This document shows, piece by piece, positions 1-5,732 of a DNA stretch of 11,557 bases. The stretch comes from Paracoccaceae bacterium (GTDB lineage: Bacteria; Pseudomonadota; Alphaproteobacteria; Rhodobacterales; Rhodobacteraceae): assembly GCA_003551745.1 (NCBI GenBank), contig PUNI01000238.1, positions 1-11,557 of the forward strand, read 5' to 3'. The notes under the pieces were generated by a model that was not told the DNA's origin, did not search any database, and saw nothing but the letters and a program-made list of their open reading frames with translations. Made by a program: the position numbers and the translations under genes. Position 1 is the first letter of the stretch. Each line of letters starts with the position of its first letter.

Positions 1-83
1 CGATCGCGGCGGGCGAGCCGATGGAGAGCGTGCCCTTCTTCGACAATTCGGGCCCCGCGCCGGTGTTTTCCCGGATCGCGTGA
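1..83 (+). CDS. C-terminal end of an unidentified protein (5' truncated by window)
   Basis: Only the last 26 codons and a TGA stop (81-83) are inside the window. Reading from base 3, nearly every codon ends in G or C, the same bias as the certain genes here, so I take it as real coding sequence. The visible tail ends FFDNSGPAPVFSRIA. A 'DNSG..P' ending is reminiscent of some zeta-toxin/P-loop kinase-like proteins, but 26 residues cannot carry that assignment, so no function is given. The stop lies just 3 bp from the stop of the oppositely directed desaturase gene, leaving no room for a separate terminator. Confidence 0.6.
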   Translation, partial: IAAGEPMESVPFFDNSGPAPVFSRIA

Positions 84-86
84 GCC

Positions 87-989
87 TCAGCGCTCTCCCG
101 CGAGCGGATGGGGCACCGGGTCCTTGGCGCGCAGCAGATGGCGCCGGAACACCTCTCCGTAGGAGCGATAGACATAGCCGCCGTTGCGCCGCAGGTAATG
201 GGTGCGGCGTTCGGCATAGCGGCCCGGCAGCCGGTACCAAGCAAGCCCGGGGTGCATGTGATGCACCACATGCAGGTTGTTGTTGAGAAAGAGGAGTGCC
301 AGCGGCCCGCGATCCTCGATGATCGCGGTGCGGCCCGACGCGCGCGCATGCGCCTGGTGCTCCAGGAAGGTGCGGATCTTTAGCAGCGACATGCCCAGAT
401 AGGCGCCCAGCAGATAGGCCCAGACAGGGATTGCTCCCACCCAGCCCAGCCAGGCCGCCACCGGGGCCAGCGCCGCGAGATGCCAGGCCCAGGCGCGGCG
501 CACCGCGCGGTCGCCCGCCGCCAGAGCCCGCGCCTCGCCTGCCCAGAACCCCGCCAGCGAAATCGCCGGTCCCAGCAGCATCCGCCCCAGCAGTGTGTTG
601 TTGGTGCGCAGCAGCAGCCGCAGCGGGCGCGGCAGCCGCCGCCACACCGCCGGGTCGAGATAGTTCGATTCCGGGTCGTCATAGGGATCGGTCAGCGTGG
701 CGTCGTTATGATGCGCCAGGTGCATGTCGCGGAACCGGTGGTATGGGATCGCCAGCCCCAAGGCCGGCGCCACCAGAAGGGTGTTCAGCCAGCGCAGCCG
801 CGTCGGATGGCCGTGCAGCGCCTCGTGCTGCAACGAGGAATGCTGCGCCACGCTCAGCGCCACCAGCCCGATGCCCAGCGGCAGCCACAGCGCGGCAGCC
901 GGCCCGGTCGCGAGGGCCCACAGAGCATAGGTGGCTGCCAGAAGGGCCAGCGTCGGCCATTCCGTGCCGCCAGACGCCGCGCGGCTCAT
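87..989 (-). CDS. Membrane fatty acid desaturase (histidine-box family)
   Basis: A 300-residue integral membrane protein with the three histidine clusters of the membrane di-iron desaturase/hydroxylase superfamily: HEALHGH at residues 55-61, HLAHH at 90-94 and HVVHH at 240-244. These ligate the two irons that activate oxygen to introduce a double bond or oxygen into a lipid acyl or similar chain. Hydrophobic segments lie around residues 12-48, 66-82, 133-150 and 167-205, so the boxes can face the cytoplasm as in the family. Substrate and regioselectivity cannot be read from the sequence; related enzymes include acyl-lipid desaturases and carotenoid ketolases or hydroxylases, so a carotenoid substrate is not excluded. 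The ATG overlaps the stop of the upstream DUF2061 gene (ATGA), so the two are probably translated together. The divergent XRE regulator is the likely controller. Family assignment is strong; substrate unknown. Confidence 0.88.
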   Translation of the reverse strand: MSRAASGGTEWPTLALLAATYALWALATGPAAALWLPLGIGLVALSVAQHSSLQHEALHGHPTRLRWLNTLLVAPALGLAIPYHRFRDMHLAHHNDATLTDPYDDPESNYLDPAVWRRLPRPLRLLLRTNNTLLGRMLLGPAISLAGFWAGEARALAAGDRAVRRAWAWHLAALAPVAAWLGWVGAIPVWAYLLGAYLGMSLLKIRTFLEHQAHARASGRTAIIEDRGPLALLFLNNNLHVVHHMHPGLAWYRLPGRYAERRTHYLRRNGGYVYRSYGEVFRRHLLRAKDPVPHPLAGER

Positions 990-1186
990 GCCCGGCCCCA
1001 GCGGACACGCGACCAGAGGCGCTCGTAGGCGATGTAGCTCAGAAAGCCGAGGCCCGCGTTCAGCACCGCCAGGGTGCCGCCGAGCGCGACCGAGCCGGTC
1101 AGCGCCGCCCCGACCGTCAGCATCACCACAAGACCGAGCATTTGCCAGCCGATCGCCTTCGCCAGGGTGCGCCTGCGCGTCTCCAT
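986..1186 (-). CDS. Small DUF2061-type two-helix membrane protein
   Basis: A 66-residue protein with a basic N-terminus (METRRR), an invariant-looking KAIGWQ stretch at residues 10-15, two hydrophobic helices (about 13-30 and 32-52) separated by a short Gly-rich turn, and a second amphipathic end with YERLWSRVRWGRA. This is the pattern of DUF2061 proteins, small inner-membrane proteins without an established biochemical role. The start is fixed by GGAGG on the minus strand (1191-1195) four bases before ATG at 1186; the longer open frame upstream has no ribosome site and crosses the promoter region. Its TGA overlaps the desaturase ATG by four bases, so it is the first gene of a two-gene operon. 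A role as partner, stabiliser or electron-transfer helper of the desaturase is an inference from this coupling only. Confidence 0.82.
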   Translation of the reverse strand: METRRRTLAKAIGWQMLGLVVMLTVGAALTGSVALGGTLAVLNAGLGFLSYIAYERLWSRVRWGRA

Positions 1187-1290
1187 GCCGCCTCCGTTGT
1201 GCGTTGTGGCGACACGGTAGCGAAACGCCCGGTTGTCGGGTATTCTGAATATGCTAATCAGAAATCCCTCGATGGTGAGAAAATTCTGCA
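1187..1290. promoter_or_regulatory. Divergent control region with candidate operator dyad
   Basis: The 104 bp between the DUF2061 and XRE start codons is the only distinctly AT-rich stretch of this part. It carries a dyad at 1243-1263: TTCTGA (1243-1248) and its exact inverse TCAGAA (1258-1263), with two more complementary pairs inside (1250/1256, 1251/1255), giving 8 of 10 paired positions around base 1253. Size and symmetry fit an XRE dimer site. A smaller dyad, CCCG (1228-1231)/CGGG (1237-1240), lies beside it. I could not fix convincing -35/-10 boxes for either direction. Confidence 0.5.
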
Positions 1291-2160
1291 ATGTTTGAAT
1301 TACGCGACAAGCGCGATCTGTCGGTCCTGTTCCGCGAGCGCCTGCAGCAGGCGCTCGGCGACAGCGGGATGAGCCGCAGCGCGCTCGCCCGGGCCGTGGG
1401 GGTGGATCGCTCGACGATCTCGCAGCTGCTGTCGGACAGTGGCGCACGGATGCCGAATGCTCAGGTGGTGGCCGCCTGCGCCGGCGCGCTCGGGGTCAGC
1501 GCCGACTGGCTTCTCGGCCTCACCGAGCGCCCCGAGCGGCTCGCCGAACTGATGGCCCATTCGATGACCGTCACCGAGGCGCCGCGCGCGCTGGTCGACG
1601 AGCAGATCTTCGCCTGGCACCGCGAGGCGGCCGGCTACAAGATCCGTCATGTGCCCACGACGCTGCCCGACATGCTGAAGACCCGCGCGGTGCTGGAATG
1701 GGAATACAGCGCCCAGATCACCCGCACCGCCGAACAGGCGATCGGCGCCTCGCAGGACCGTCTGACCTGGATGCGCGGCTCGCCCTCGGATTACGAGATC
1801 GCCTTGCCGCTGCACGAGGCGCGGAGCTTCGCACGCGGCGACGGCTACTACGCGGGGCTCGCGACCGATGTCCGGCAGGCCCAGCTGCGCCATCTGGCCG
1901 AGCTGTCGCGGCAGCTCTATCCCTCGCTGCGGATCTATCTCTTCGATGCGCGCCGGGTCTTCTCGGCCCCGCTCACGGTGTTCGGCCCGCTGCTGGCGGT
2001 GCTCTATCTGGGGCGGCACTATCTCGCGTTCCGCGATTCGAGCCGGGTGGCGAGCTTCGCCGAACACTTCGACTGGCTGGTGCGCGAGGCGGAGATCGGC
2101 GCGCGCGACGCCGCCCAGCACTTCGCGGCGCTGGCCGACACGCCTAGCAGGGGCGGCTGA
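1291..2160 (+). CDS. XRE-family transcriptional regulator with C-terminal sensor-like domain
   Basis: A 289-residue protein. Residues ~14-78 form an XRE/Cro-CI helix-turn-helix: SRSALARAVGVDRSTISQLL is the helix-turn-helix core, followed by helices ending ALGVSADWLLGL. The remaining ~200 residues have a spaced pattern (VPTTLPDMLKT at 121-131; LPLHEARSF at 172-180; RQAQLRHL near 195; RIYLFD at 214-219; LAVLYLGRHYLAF at 235-247; FAEHFDWL at 256-263). This recalls the DUF5753 domain of actinobacterial XRE proteins (PGLLQT, EAxL, QLxxL, vYvE, fdxL), a comparison made by eye. The start at 1291 is the only one that keeps the first helix and is weakly preceded by GGTGAG. The gene is divergent from the DUF2061-desaturase pair, so it probably represses or activates that pair and itself. 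The effector is unknown; a lipid or fatty acyl ligand is a guess from context. Confidence 0.85.
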   Translation: MFELRDKRDLSVLFRERLQQALGDSGMSRSALARAVGVDRSTISQLLSDSGARMPNAQVVAACAGALGVSADWLLGLTERPERLAELMAHSMTVTEAPRALVDEQIFAWHREAAGYKIRHVPTTLPDMLKTRAVLEWEYSAQITRTAEQAIGASQDRLTWMRGSPSDYEIALPLHEARSFARGDGYYAGLATDVRQAQLRHLAELSRQLYPSLRIYLFDARRVFSAPLTVFGPLLAVLYLGRHYLAFRDSSRVASFAEHFDWLVREAEIGARDAAQHFAALADTPSRGG

Positions 2161-2217
2161 TCCGGGCCTCCGCAAGGCGCAGGCCAGCGGCTGTCGCGGC
2201 CAGCACAGGCCGGTGCA

Positions 2218-2235
2218 GCCCGCGCCGGTGCGGGC
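2218..2235. terminator. Possible weak bidirectional terminator hairpin
   Basis: GCCCGC (2218-2223) and GCGGGC (2230-2235) form a perfect 6-bp stem with a 6-base loop in the 101-bp gap between the converging XRE regulator and aldo/keto reductase genes. There is no T-tract on either strand, so it may be only a compositional hairpin. Confidence 0.25.
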
Positions 2236-2261
2236 CCTCGTTGCACCCCGGCCGGGCCGCT

Positions 2262-3305
2262 TCAGTAGGGCATCGGGTGCGCCTTCCAGGCCAGTGCGAT
2301 GGCCGCCTGCACGTCGTCGGAGAGCGTCACATGCCGGGCTTCAAGCGCGGTGCGCAGTTGCTCGACCGAGGTGGCGCCGACGATCGGGATGATCGGGAAG
2401 GGCCGCGTCAGGCACCAGGCGATGGCCATCTGCGCCGGGTCGAGCCCGGCCTGGTTGGCGATGCCGAGAAAGGCCGACACCGCCTCCCACACCCGTGGCG
2501 TGATCCGCCCGCCGAGCGTCGGGTTCACCGCGCGTCGCGTGCCCTCGGGCGTGACGTCGCCTGCGTATTTCCCGGTCAGCAGCCCGGCCGCCAGCGGCGA
2601 GAACGCGAGCAGCGTCACCCCCTCGTTGACGCCAAGCTCGGCAAGGTCGGTGTCGTAGAGCCGGCAGAGCAGAGAGTATTCGTTCTGGATCGACTGCACA
2701 CGCGGCAGCCCGGCCTCTTCGGCCAGCCGCAGCCAGGTTGCCGTGCCCCAGGCGGTCTCGTTCGACAGGCCGAAGTGGCGCAGCTTTCCCGCCGCGATCA
2801 GCTTCTGCACCGTCTCGAGGATCGCGCTCATGTGGGCGACCGTGTCGGCCCGGTTCTGGCCCGAGGGGTCATAGGCCCAGCTCTGCCGGAAGTGATACGA
2901 GCCGCGGTTGGGCCAGTGCAGCTGGTAGAGGTCGATCACGTCGGTGCGCAGCCGGCGCAGCGACGCCTCCACCGCCGACTCTAGCGTCGCCGGCGTGATC
3001 GGGGCGCCGTCGCGCACCGCCTTCTGGCCCGCGCCGGTGATCTTGGTGGCGATGACCAGACGCTCCCGACCGCCGCGGGCGGCGAGCCAGCTGCCGATGA
3101 TCTCCTCGGTGCGCCCCACCGTCTCGGTGGCGATGGGGTTCACCGGATACATCTCGGCGGTGTCGATGAAGTCGACGCCGTGGTCGATGGCGAGGTCGAG
3201 CTGTGCATGCCCCTCGGCCTCGGTGTTCTGGCTGCCCCAGGTCATGGTGCCGAGGCAGATCTCCGAGACGTCGAGGCCGGAGCGGCCCAGCGGCACCTTC
3301 TTCAT
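2262..3305 (-). CDS. Aldo/keto reductase, Tas-like
   Basis: A 347-residue NAD(P)H-dependent oxidoreductase of the aldo/keto reductase (TIM-barrel) superfamily. The catalytic tetrad is visible as D48 and Y53 (FIDTAEMYPVN), K88 (LVIATK) and H130 (LYQLHWP). The AEMYPV signature, a SNETAWG motif (181-187), PRVQSIQNEYSLL (201-213) and GLLTGKY (241-247) place it with the E. coli Tas group, and the length matches that group (about 346). A nucleotide-binding end is seen in IPIVGATSVEQLR. Physiological substrate is unknown. I place the start at ATG 3305, because GGAG on the minus strand (3312-3315) sits six bases before it; the open frame extends six codons further to a GTG at 3323. It is monocistronic, converging on the XRE gene and divergent from ppk2. 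Confidence 0.9.
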   Translation of the reverse strand: MKKVPLGRSGLDVSEICLGTMTWGSQNTEAEGHAQLDLAIDHGVDFIDTAEMYPVNPIATETVGRTEEIIGSWLAARGGRERLVIATKITGAGQKAVRDGAPITPATLESAVEASLRRLRTDVIDLYQLHWPNRGSYHFRQSWAYDPSGQNRADTVAHMSAILETVQKLIAAGKLRHFGLSNETAWGTATWLRLAEEAGLPRVQSIQNEYSLLCRLYDTDLAELGVNEGVTLLAFSPLAAGLLTGKYAGDVTPEGTRRAVNPTLGGRITPRVWEAVSAFLGIANQAGLDPAQMAIAWCLTRPFPIIPIVGATSVEQLRTALEARHVTLSDDVQAAIALAWKAHPMPY

Positions 3306-3311
3306 CCTGCT

Positions 3312-3315
3312 CTCC
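3312..3315 (-). promoter_or_regulatory. Ribosome binding site of the aldo/keto reductase gene
   Basis: GGAG on the minus strand, six bases before ATG 3305. Its spacing favours the MKKVPLG start over the GTG (3323) and ATG (3317) six and four codons upstream; the site actually overlaps those upstream codons. Confidence 0.5.
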
Positions 3316-3514
3316 ATCCGCACGGTCTGACCGCGCGCACCCTACCGACGCCGCCGCGCGGGGCAAGGGGCGCGCGCCCGCCGATGTGGTTTCGCATCCA
3401 TCGCCCCCGGCCTACAGCCTCGCAATTTCATGCGTTCAGCCTGCGCGATTTGATGCAGCGCAAGGCGCGTGGCGTTGCGGTGCCGAATATGGCGAGGCGC
3501 GCAAGGGAACCGGA

Positions 3515-3520
3515 GAAGGA
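3515..3520 (+). promoter_or_regulatory. ppk2: Ribosome binding site deciding the ppk2 start
   Basis: GAAGGA at 3515-3520 is seven bases before ATG 3528. The two in-frame ATGs upstream (3453, 3489) have no purine-rich element at a workable distance, so this site argues for the 323-residue product. Confidence 0.5.
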
Positions 3521-3527
3521 ACAGGAG

Positions 3528-4499
3528 ATGGCCGGAAAGCTCGAGGACATCACGAAGGTGCCGGTGCAGCAGCCGGACGAGACGCCGGCAGCGCCGGCGC
3601 TCGACAAGGCCGCTCGCAAGGGGCAGGGGAACGGGCCGGCGGTCGATCGCGCACGCATCCGCGACGCCTTCGAGAGCGGCCGCTACCCTTATCCGCGCAA
3701 GATGGGCCGCCGGCCCTACGAGGCCGAGAAGGCGCTGCTGCAGGCCGAGCTGCTGAAGGTGCAGATCTGGGCACAGGAGACCGGGCAGAAATTCGTGATC
3801 CTCTTCGAAGGGCGCGATGCCGCGGGCAAGGGCGGCACCATCAAGCGCTTCACCGAGCATCTCAACCCGCGCTTCGCCCGCGTCGTGGCGCTCAACAAGC
3901 CCTCCGAGCGCGAAAACGGCCAGTGGTATTTCCAGCGCTATGTCGAGCATCTGCCGACGGCCGGCGAGATGGTCTTCTACGACCGCTCCTGGTACAACCG
4001 CGCCGGCGTCGAGCGGGTGATGGGGTTCTGCACCCCCAACGAATACCTCGAGTTCATGCGCCAGGCGCCCGAGTTCGAGCGCATGCTCGTGCGTTCCGGC
4101 ATCAGGCTCTACAAATACTGGTTCTCGGTCACCCAGAAGGAACAGCGCGCCCGCTTCAAGTCGCGCGAGACCGACCCGCTGAAGCGCTGGAAGCTGTCGC
4201 CCATCGACATGGCGAGCCTCGAGAAATGGGAAGACTACACCGAGGCCAAGGAGGCGATGTTCTTCTACACCGATACCGCCGACGCGCCCTGGGCGATCGT
4301 GAAGTCCAACGACAAGAAGCGGGCGCGGCTCAACTGCATGCGGCATTTTCTGGCCAGCCTCGACTATCCGGGCAAGGATGCGGCGGTGGTCGGCGAGCCC
4401 GACCCGCTTCTGGTCGGGCAGGCAAGTCATGTGGTGCATTCCGCGGCCCATATTCTCGGCGCCGCCCAGCATCCGGACCTGCGGCGCAACAACGGCTGA
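3528..4499 (+). CDS. ppk2: Polyphosphate kinase 2 (PPK2)
   Basis: A 323-residue cytoplasmic P-loop kinase that transfers phosphate between polyphosphate and nucleoside diphosphates, usually running toward (d)GTP/ATP formation. Residues 1-45 are polar and Pro/Ala/Lys-rich, probably disordered. The PPK2 core follows: KFVILFEGRDAAGKGG with the Walker A loop at 95-103 (K101), NGQWYFQRYVEHLP (130-143), Walker B and catalytic Asp in FYDRSWYNRAGVE (150-162), the lid region with arginines near 208-223, and the conserved DPLKRWKLSPID stretch at 216-227. DRSWYNRAGVERVMGFC is the form seen in class I, single-domain PPK2. Start choice rests on the ribosome site at 3515-3520. The gene has its own upstream region and is followed at once by a hairpin, so it is likely transcribed alone. 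Confidence 0.93.
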   Translation: MAGKLEDITKVPVQQPDETPAAPALDKAARKGQGNGPAVDRARIRDAFESGRYPYPRKMGRRPYEAEKALLQAELLKVQIWAQETGQKFVILFEGRDAAGKGGTIKRFTEHLNPRFARVVALNKPSERENGQWYFQRYVEHLPTAGEMVFYDRSWYNRAGVERVMGFCTPNEYLEFMRQAPEFERMLVRSGIRLYKYWFSVTQKEQRARFKSRETDPLKRWKLSPIDMASLEKWEDYTEAKEAMFFYTDTADAPWAIVKSNDKKRARLNCMRHFLASLDYPGKDAAVVGEPDPLLVGQASHVVHSAAHILGAAQHPDLRRNNG

Positions 4500-4502
4500 G
4501 CC

Positions 4503-4532
4503 CTGGCGGCCGGCCTGCCGCCGGTTCCGCTT
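4503..4532 (+). terminator. Candidate terminator of ppk2
   Basis: Three bases after the ppk2 stop, CTGGCGGC (4503-4510) pairs with GCCGCCGG (4517-4524) as an 8-bp stem including one G-U pair, loop CGGCCT. The stem is followed by a short T-containing tail (TTCCGCTT). The stem is convincing; the weak T-tract lowers confidence. Confidence 0.45.
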
Positions 4533-4547
4533 GGAAAGGCGCCGACC

Positions 4548-4880
4548 ATGTGGGTCGAACCCCACAGACCGCCGGGCTACCTCCTCGGCCCCGAACCGCC
4601 CCCCTTGGCACGCGAGGCGTGGCGGCGCGAGGGTGCGCTCGGTGGCCGATGGCGAGGGGGGCGCAACCCCGTCTGGCTGGCGCGTCAGGGCAAGGCCCTC
4701 CGGGCCTTCGGCGTCTCGGGCACCGTGGTCGAGCACCTCCAGACCCAAGATCTGCTGGCCGAGTGCTTCGCCGGGTTCAAGCGGCTGGAAGCCACCGATT
4801 ACGATGCCGAGATCCGCGCGGGCACGGGCTACGCCGGCCTATCGGTCCTTATCAACTCGCCGGCCGCAGTCCCGCCGAGG
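4548..4880 (+). pseudogene. Decayed class I SAM-dependent methyltransferase gene
   Basis: An ATG with a good ribosome site (GGAAAGG, 4533-4539) opens a frame that begins MWVEP..RPPGYLLGPEP, like the MW-E-R-GY-G-EP opening of a roughly 200-residue methyltransferase family. The glycine-rich SAM loop then appears one frame over, GARVRSVADGEG at about 4624-4659, and coding returns to the first frame with RNPVWLARQGK (4662-4694) after a run of six Gs (4656-4661). The acidic residue expected at the end of strand 2 (AFD) reads AFG. The sequence then jumps directly to the family's C-terminal part, DLLAECFAGF and DYDAEIRAGTGYAGLSVLI (about 4749-4855), so roughly 90-100 central residues are missing. 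The final LAGRSPA lies in a third frame. The family comparison is from memory of its motifs. The end is approximate. The first frame stays open into the DUF1007 gene, which could mislead gene callers into a fusion. Confidence 0.65.
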
Positions 4881-4895
4881 GGGTCCGCGACCCCC
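4879..4895 (+). terminator. Strong GC hairpin after the methyltransferase remnant
   Basis: GGGGGTC (4879-4885) and GACCCCC (4889-4895) are exact inverse complements around a 3-base loop. A second perfect dyad, CGGCT/AGCCG, lies at 4918-4929. The first sits just where the methyltransferase family should end, so it may be that gene's old terminator; no T-tract follows. Confidence 0.35.
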
Positions 4896-4953
4896 GCGAC
4901 CTCGACCCCGGGCGGGACGGCTCAAGCCGGCGTGACGCGCCCCCAGGCCCGGG

Positions 4954-4982
4954 GTGACGTCGCAGGCACCGCAAGCTATGGT
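4954..4982 (+). promoter_or_regulatory. Candidate sigma-70 promoter of the metal-transport pair
   Basis: GTGACG (4954-4959), 17 bases, TATGGT (4977-4982): four of six matches to each consensus box with ideal spacing. Transcription would start near 4989, giving a leader of about 15 bases that just includes the ribosome site of the DUF1007 gene (GGAGG, 4995-4999). Confidence 0.35.
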
Positions 4983-5003
4983 CGCGCCGAGTTCGGAGGG
5001 GCC

Positions 5004-5732
5004 ATGCTTCGCAGCGCGCGCTGTTCCATCTTTCCCGTCGCCGATCTGCCGGCATGGCTTCGCCGCCTCACCGCGGCGCTGCTTCTGGCGCCGGTCGCCG
5101 CGCTAGCCACGGCGCCGGCGGCGGCGCATCCGCATGTCTTCATCGACACCGGACTGGAGATCGTCTTCGACGACGAGGGGCGCGTGGCCGCGGTGCAGGT
5201 GGTCTGGGTGCACGACGCCTTCTACACCATGCTGGCGCTCGACGAATACGGCATGGACCCGGAATTCACAGGCACCGTGACGGAGGCCGAGCGCGCCGAA
5301 CTCGCGGCGATCTATTCCAACTGGGACGAGGGTTACGCGGGCGACCTCTACGCGCTTCTCGACGGCGAACCGCTGCCGCTGTCGGGGCCGCGGGCGATGT
5401 GGGCCGACGTCGAGGAGGATCGGCTGATTCTCGCCCATCGCCGGGCCGTGCTGGATCCCCAGCACCTCGACGGGCGCAAGCTGGTACTGCAGGTCTATGA
5501 TCCAACGTATTTCATCGCCTACACGGTGGCCGTCGAGCCGACGGTTTCCGGGCGGGACGACTGCGTTGCGACCGTCTACGGGCCTGACTGGGAGGCCGCG
5601 AATGCCCGCCTCATCGAGGCGCTGGACGAGCTGGCCGCACAGGGCCTCGACGAATGGGAGATCGAGGCGGATTTCCCCGCTGTCGGGGCGGAATTCGCCG
5701 AGGAGGTGCGCCTGACATGCGCGGCGCGCTGA
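5004..5732 (+). CDS. Exported DUF1007 family protein (metal-transport accessory)
   Basis: A 242-residue protein with an export signal: basic residues around 20-21, hydrophobic TAALLLAPVAALATA (23-37) and an AAA-H cleavage site near residue 41. The mature protein then starts HPHVFID, a His-rich end typical of DUF1007. Other family features are the WVHDAFYTMLALDE stretch (68-81), the aromatic YDPTYF (165-170) and a late Cys (C187, C239). The function is not established for the family; it is commonly paired with NicO-type transporters and is thought to handle a divalent metal in the periplasm. GGAGG at 4995-4999, four bases before ATG 5004, fixes the start; the frame is open far upstream but that part is the methyltransferase remnant. 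The last 16 bp overlap the transporter gene, so the two are one operon. Confidence 0.85.
   Translation: MLRSARCSIFPVADLPAWLRRLTAALLLAPVAALATAPAAAHPHVFIDTGLEIVFDDEGRVAAVQVVWVHDAFYTMLALDEYGMDPEFTGTVTEAERAELAAIYSNWDEGYAGDLYALLDGEPLPLSGPRAMWADVEEDRLILAHRRAVLDPQHLDGRKLVLQVYDPTYFIAYTVAVEPTVSGRDDCVATVYGPDWEAANARLIEALDELAAQGLDEWEIEADFPAVGAEFAEEVRLTCAAR

Larger units (their letters stand above)
3306..3527. other. Divergent intergenic region, aldo/keto reductase / ppk2
   Basis: This 222-bp gap should hold promoters for both flanking genes. I found no convincing sigma-70 pair. It contains a 12-bp GC palindrome (3368-3379) and an Fnr-box-like TTGAT-N4-CGCAA at 3450-3463 (8 of 10 positions of TTGAT-N4-ATCAA), lying inside a TGCGC/GCGCA inverted repeat (3442-3446/3458-3462). 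Two in-frame ATGs (3453, 3489) could extend ppk2 but lack ribosome sites. Confidence 0.3.

Noticed and set aside
431..1372. Plus-strand open frame across the desaturase and DUF2061 genes
   Set aside because: Low-complexity Pro/Ala/Arg translation typical of an antisense frame in GC-rich DNA; it also runs through the divergent control region.
986..1447. Longer 153-residue version of the DUF2061 protein
   Set aside because: The extra N-terminus is Arg/Pro-rich, overlaps the XRE coding region and operator, and has no ribosome site; GGAGG marks the start at 1186.
3368..3379. 12-bp GC palindrome as a regulator site
   Set aside because: Alternating G/C palindromes are frequent by chance at this GC content and there is no supporting context.
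3425..3440. TTCA-N4-TTCA repeat before ppk2 as a Pho box
   Set aside because: Pho boxes use 11-bp periodic repeats of a longer motif; this repeat has 8-bp spacing and only four matching bases.
3342..4748. Minus-strand open frame of 468 codons opposite ppk2
   Set aside because: Shadow of ppk2, which is unmistakable on the plus strand; no recognisable motif.
4500..5003. Cobalamin or metal riboswitch before the DUF1007/NicO pair
   Set aside because: I could not find the B12-box or other conserved riboswitch core; the hairpins present are simple and the region is mostly methyltransferase remnant.
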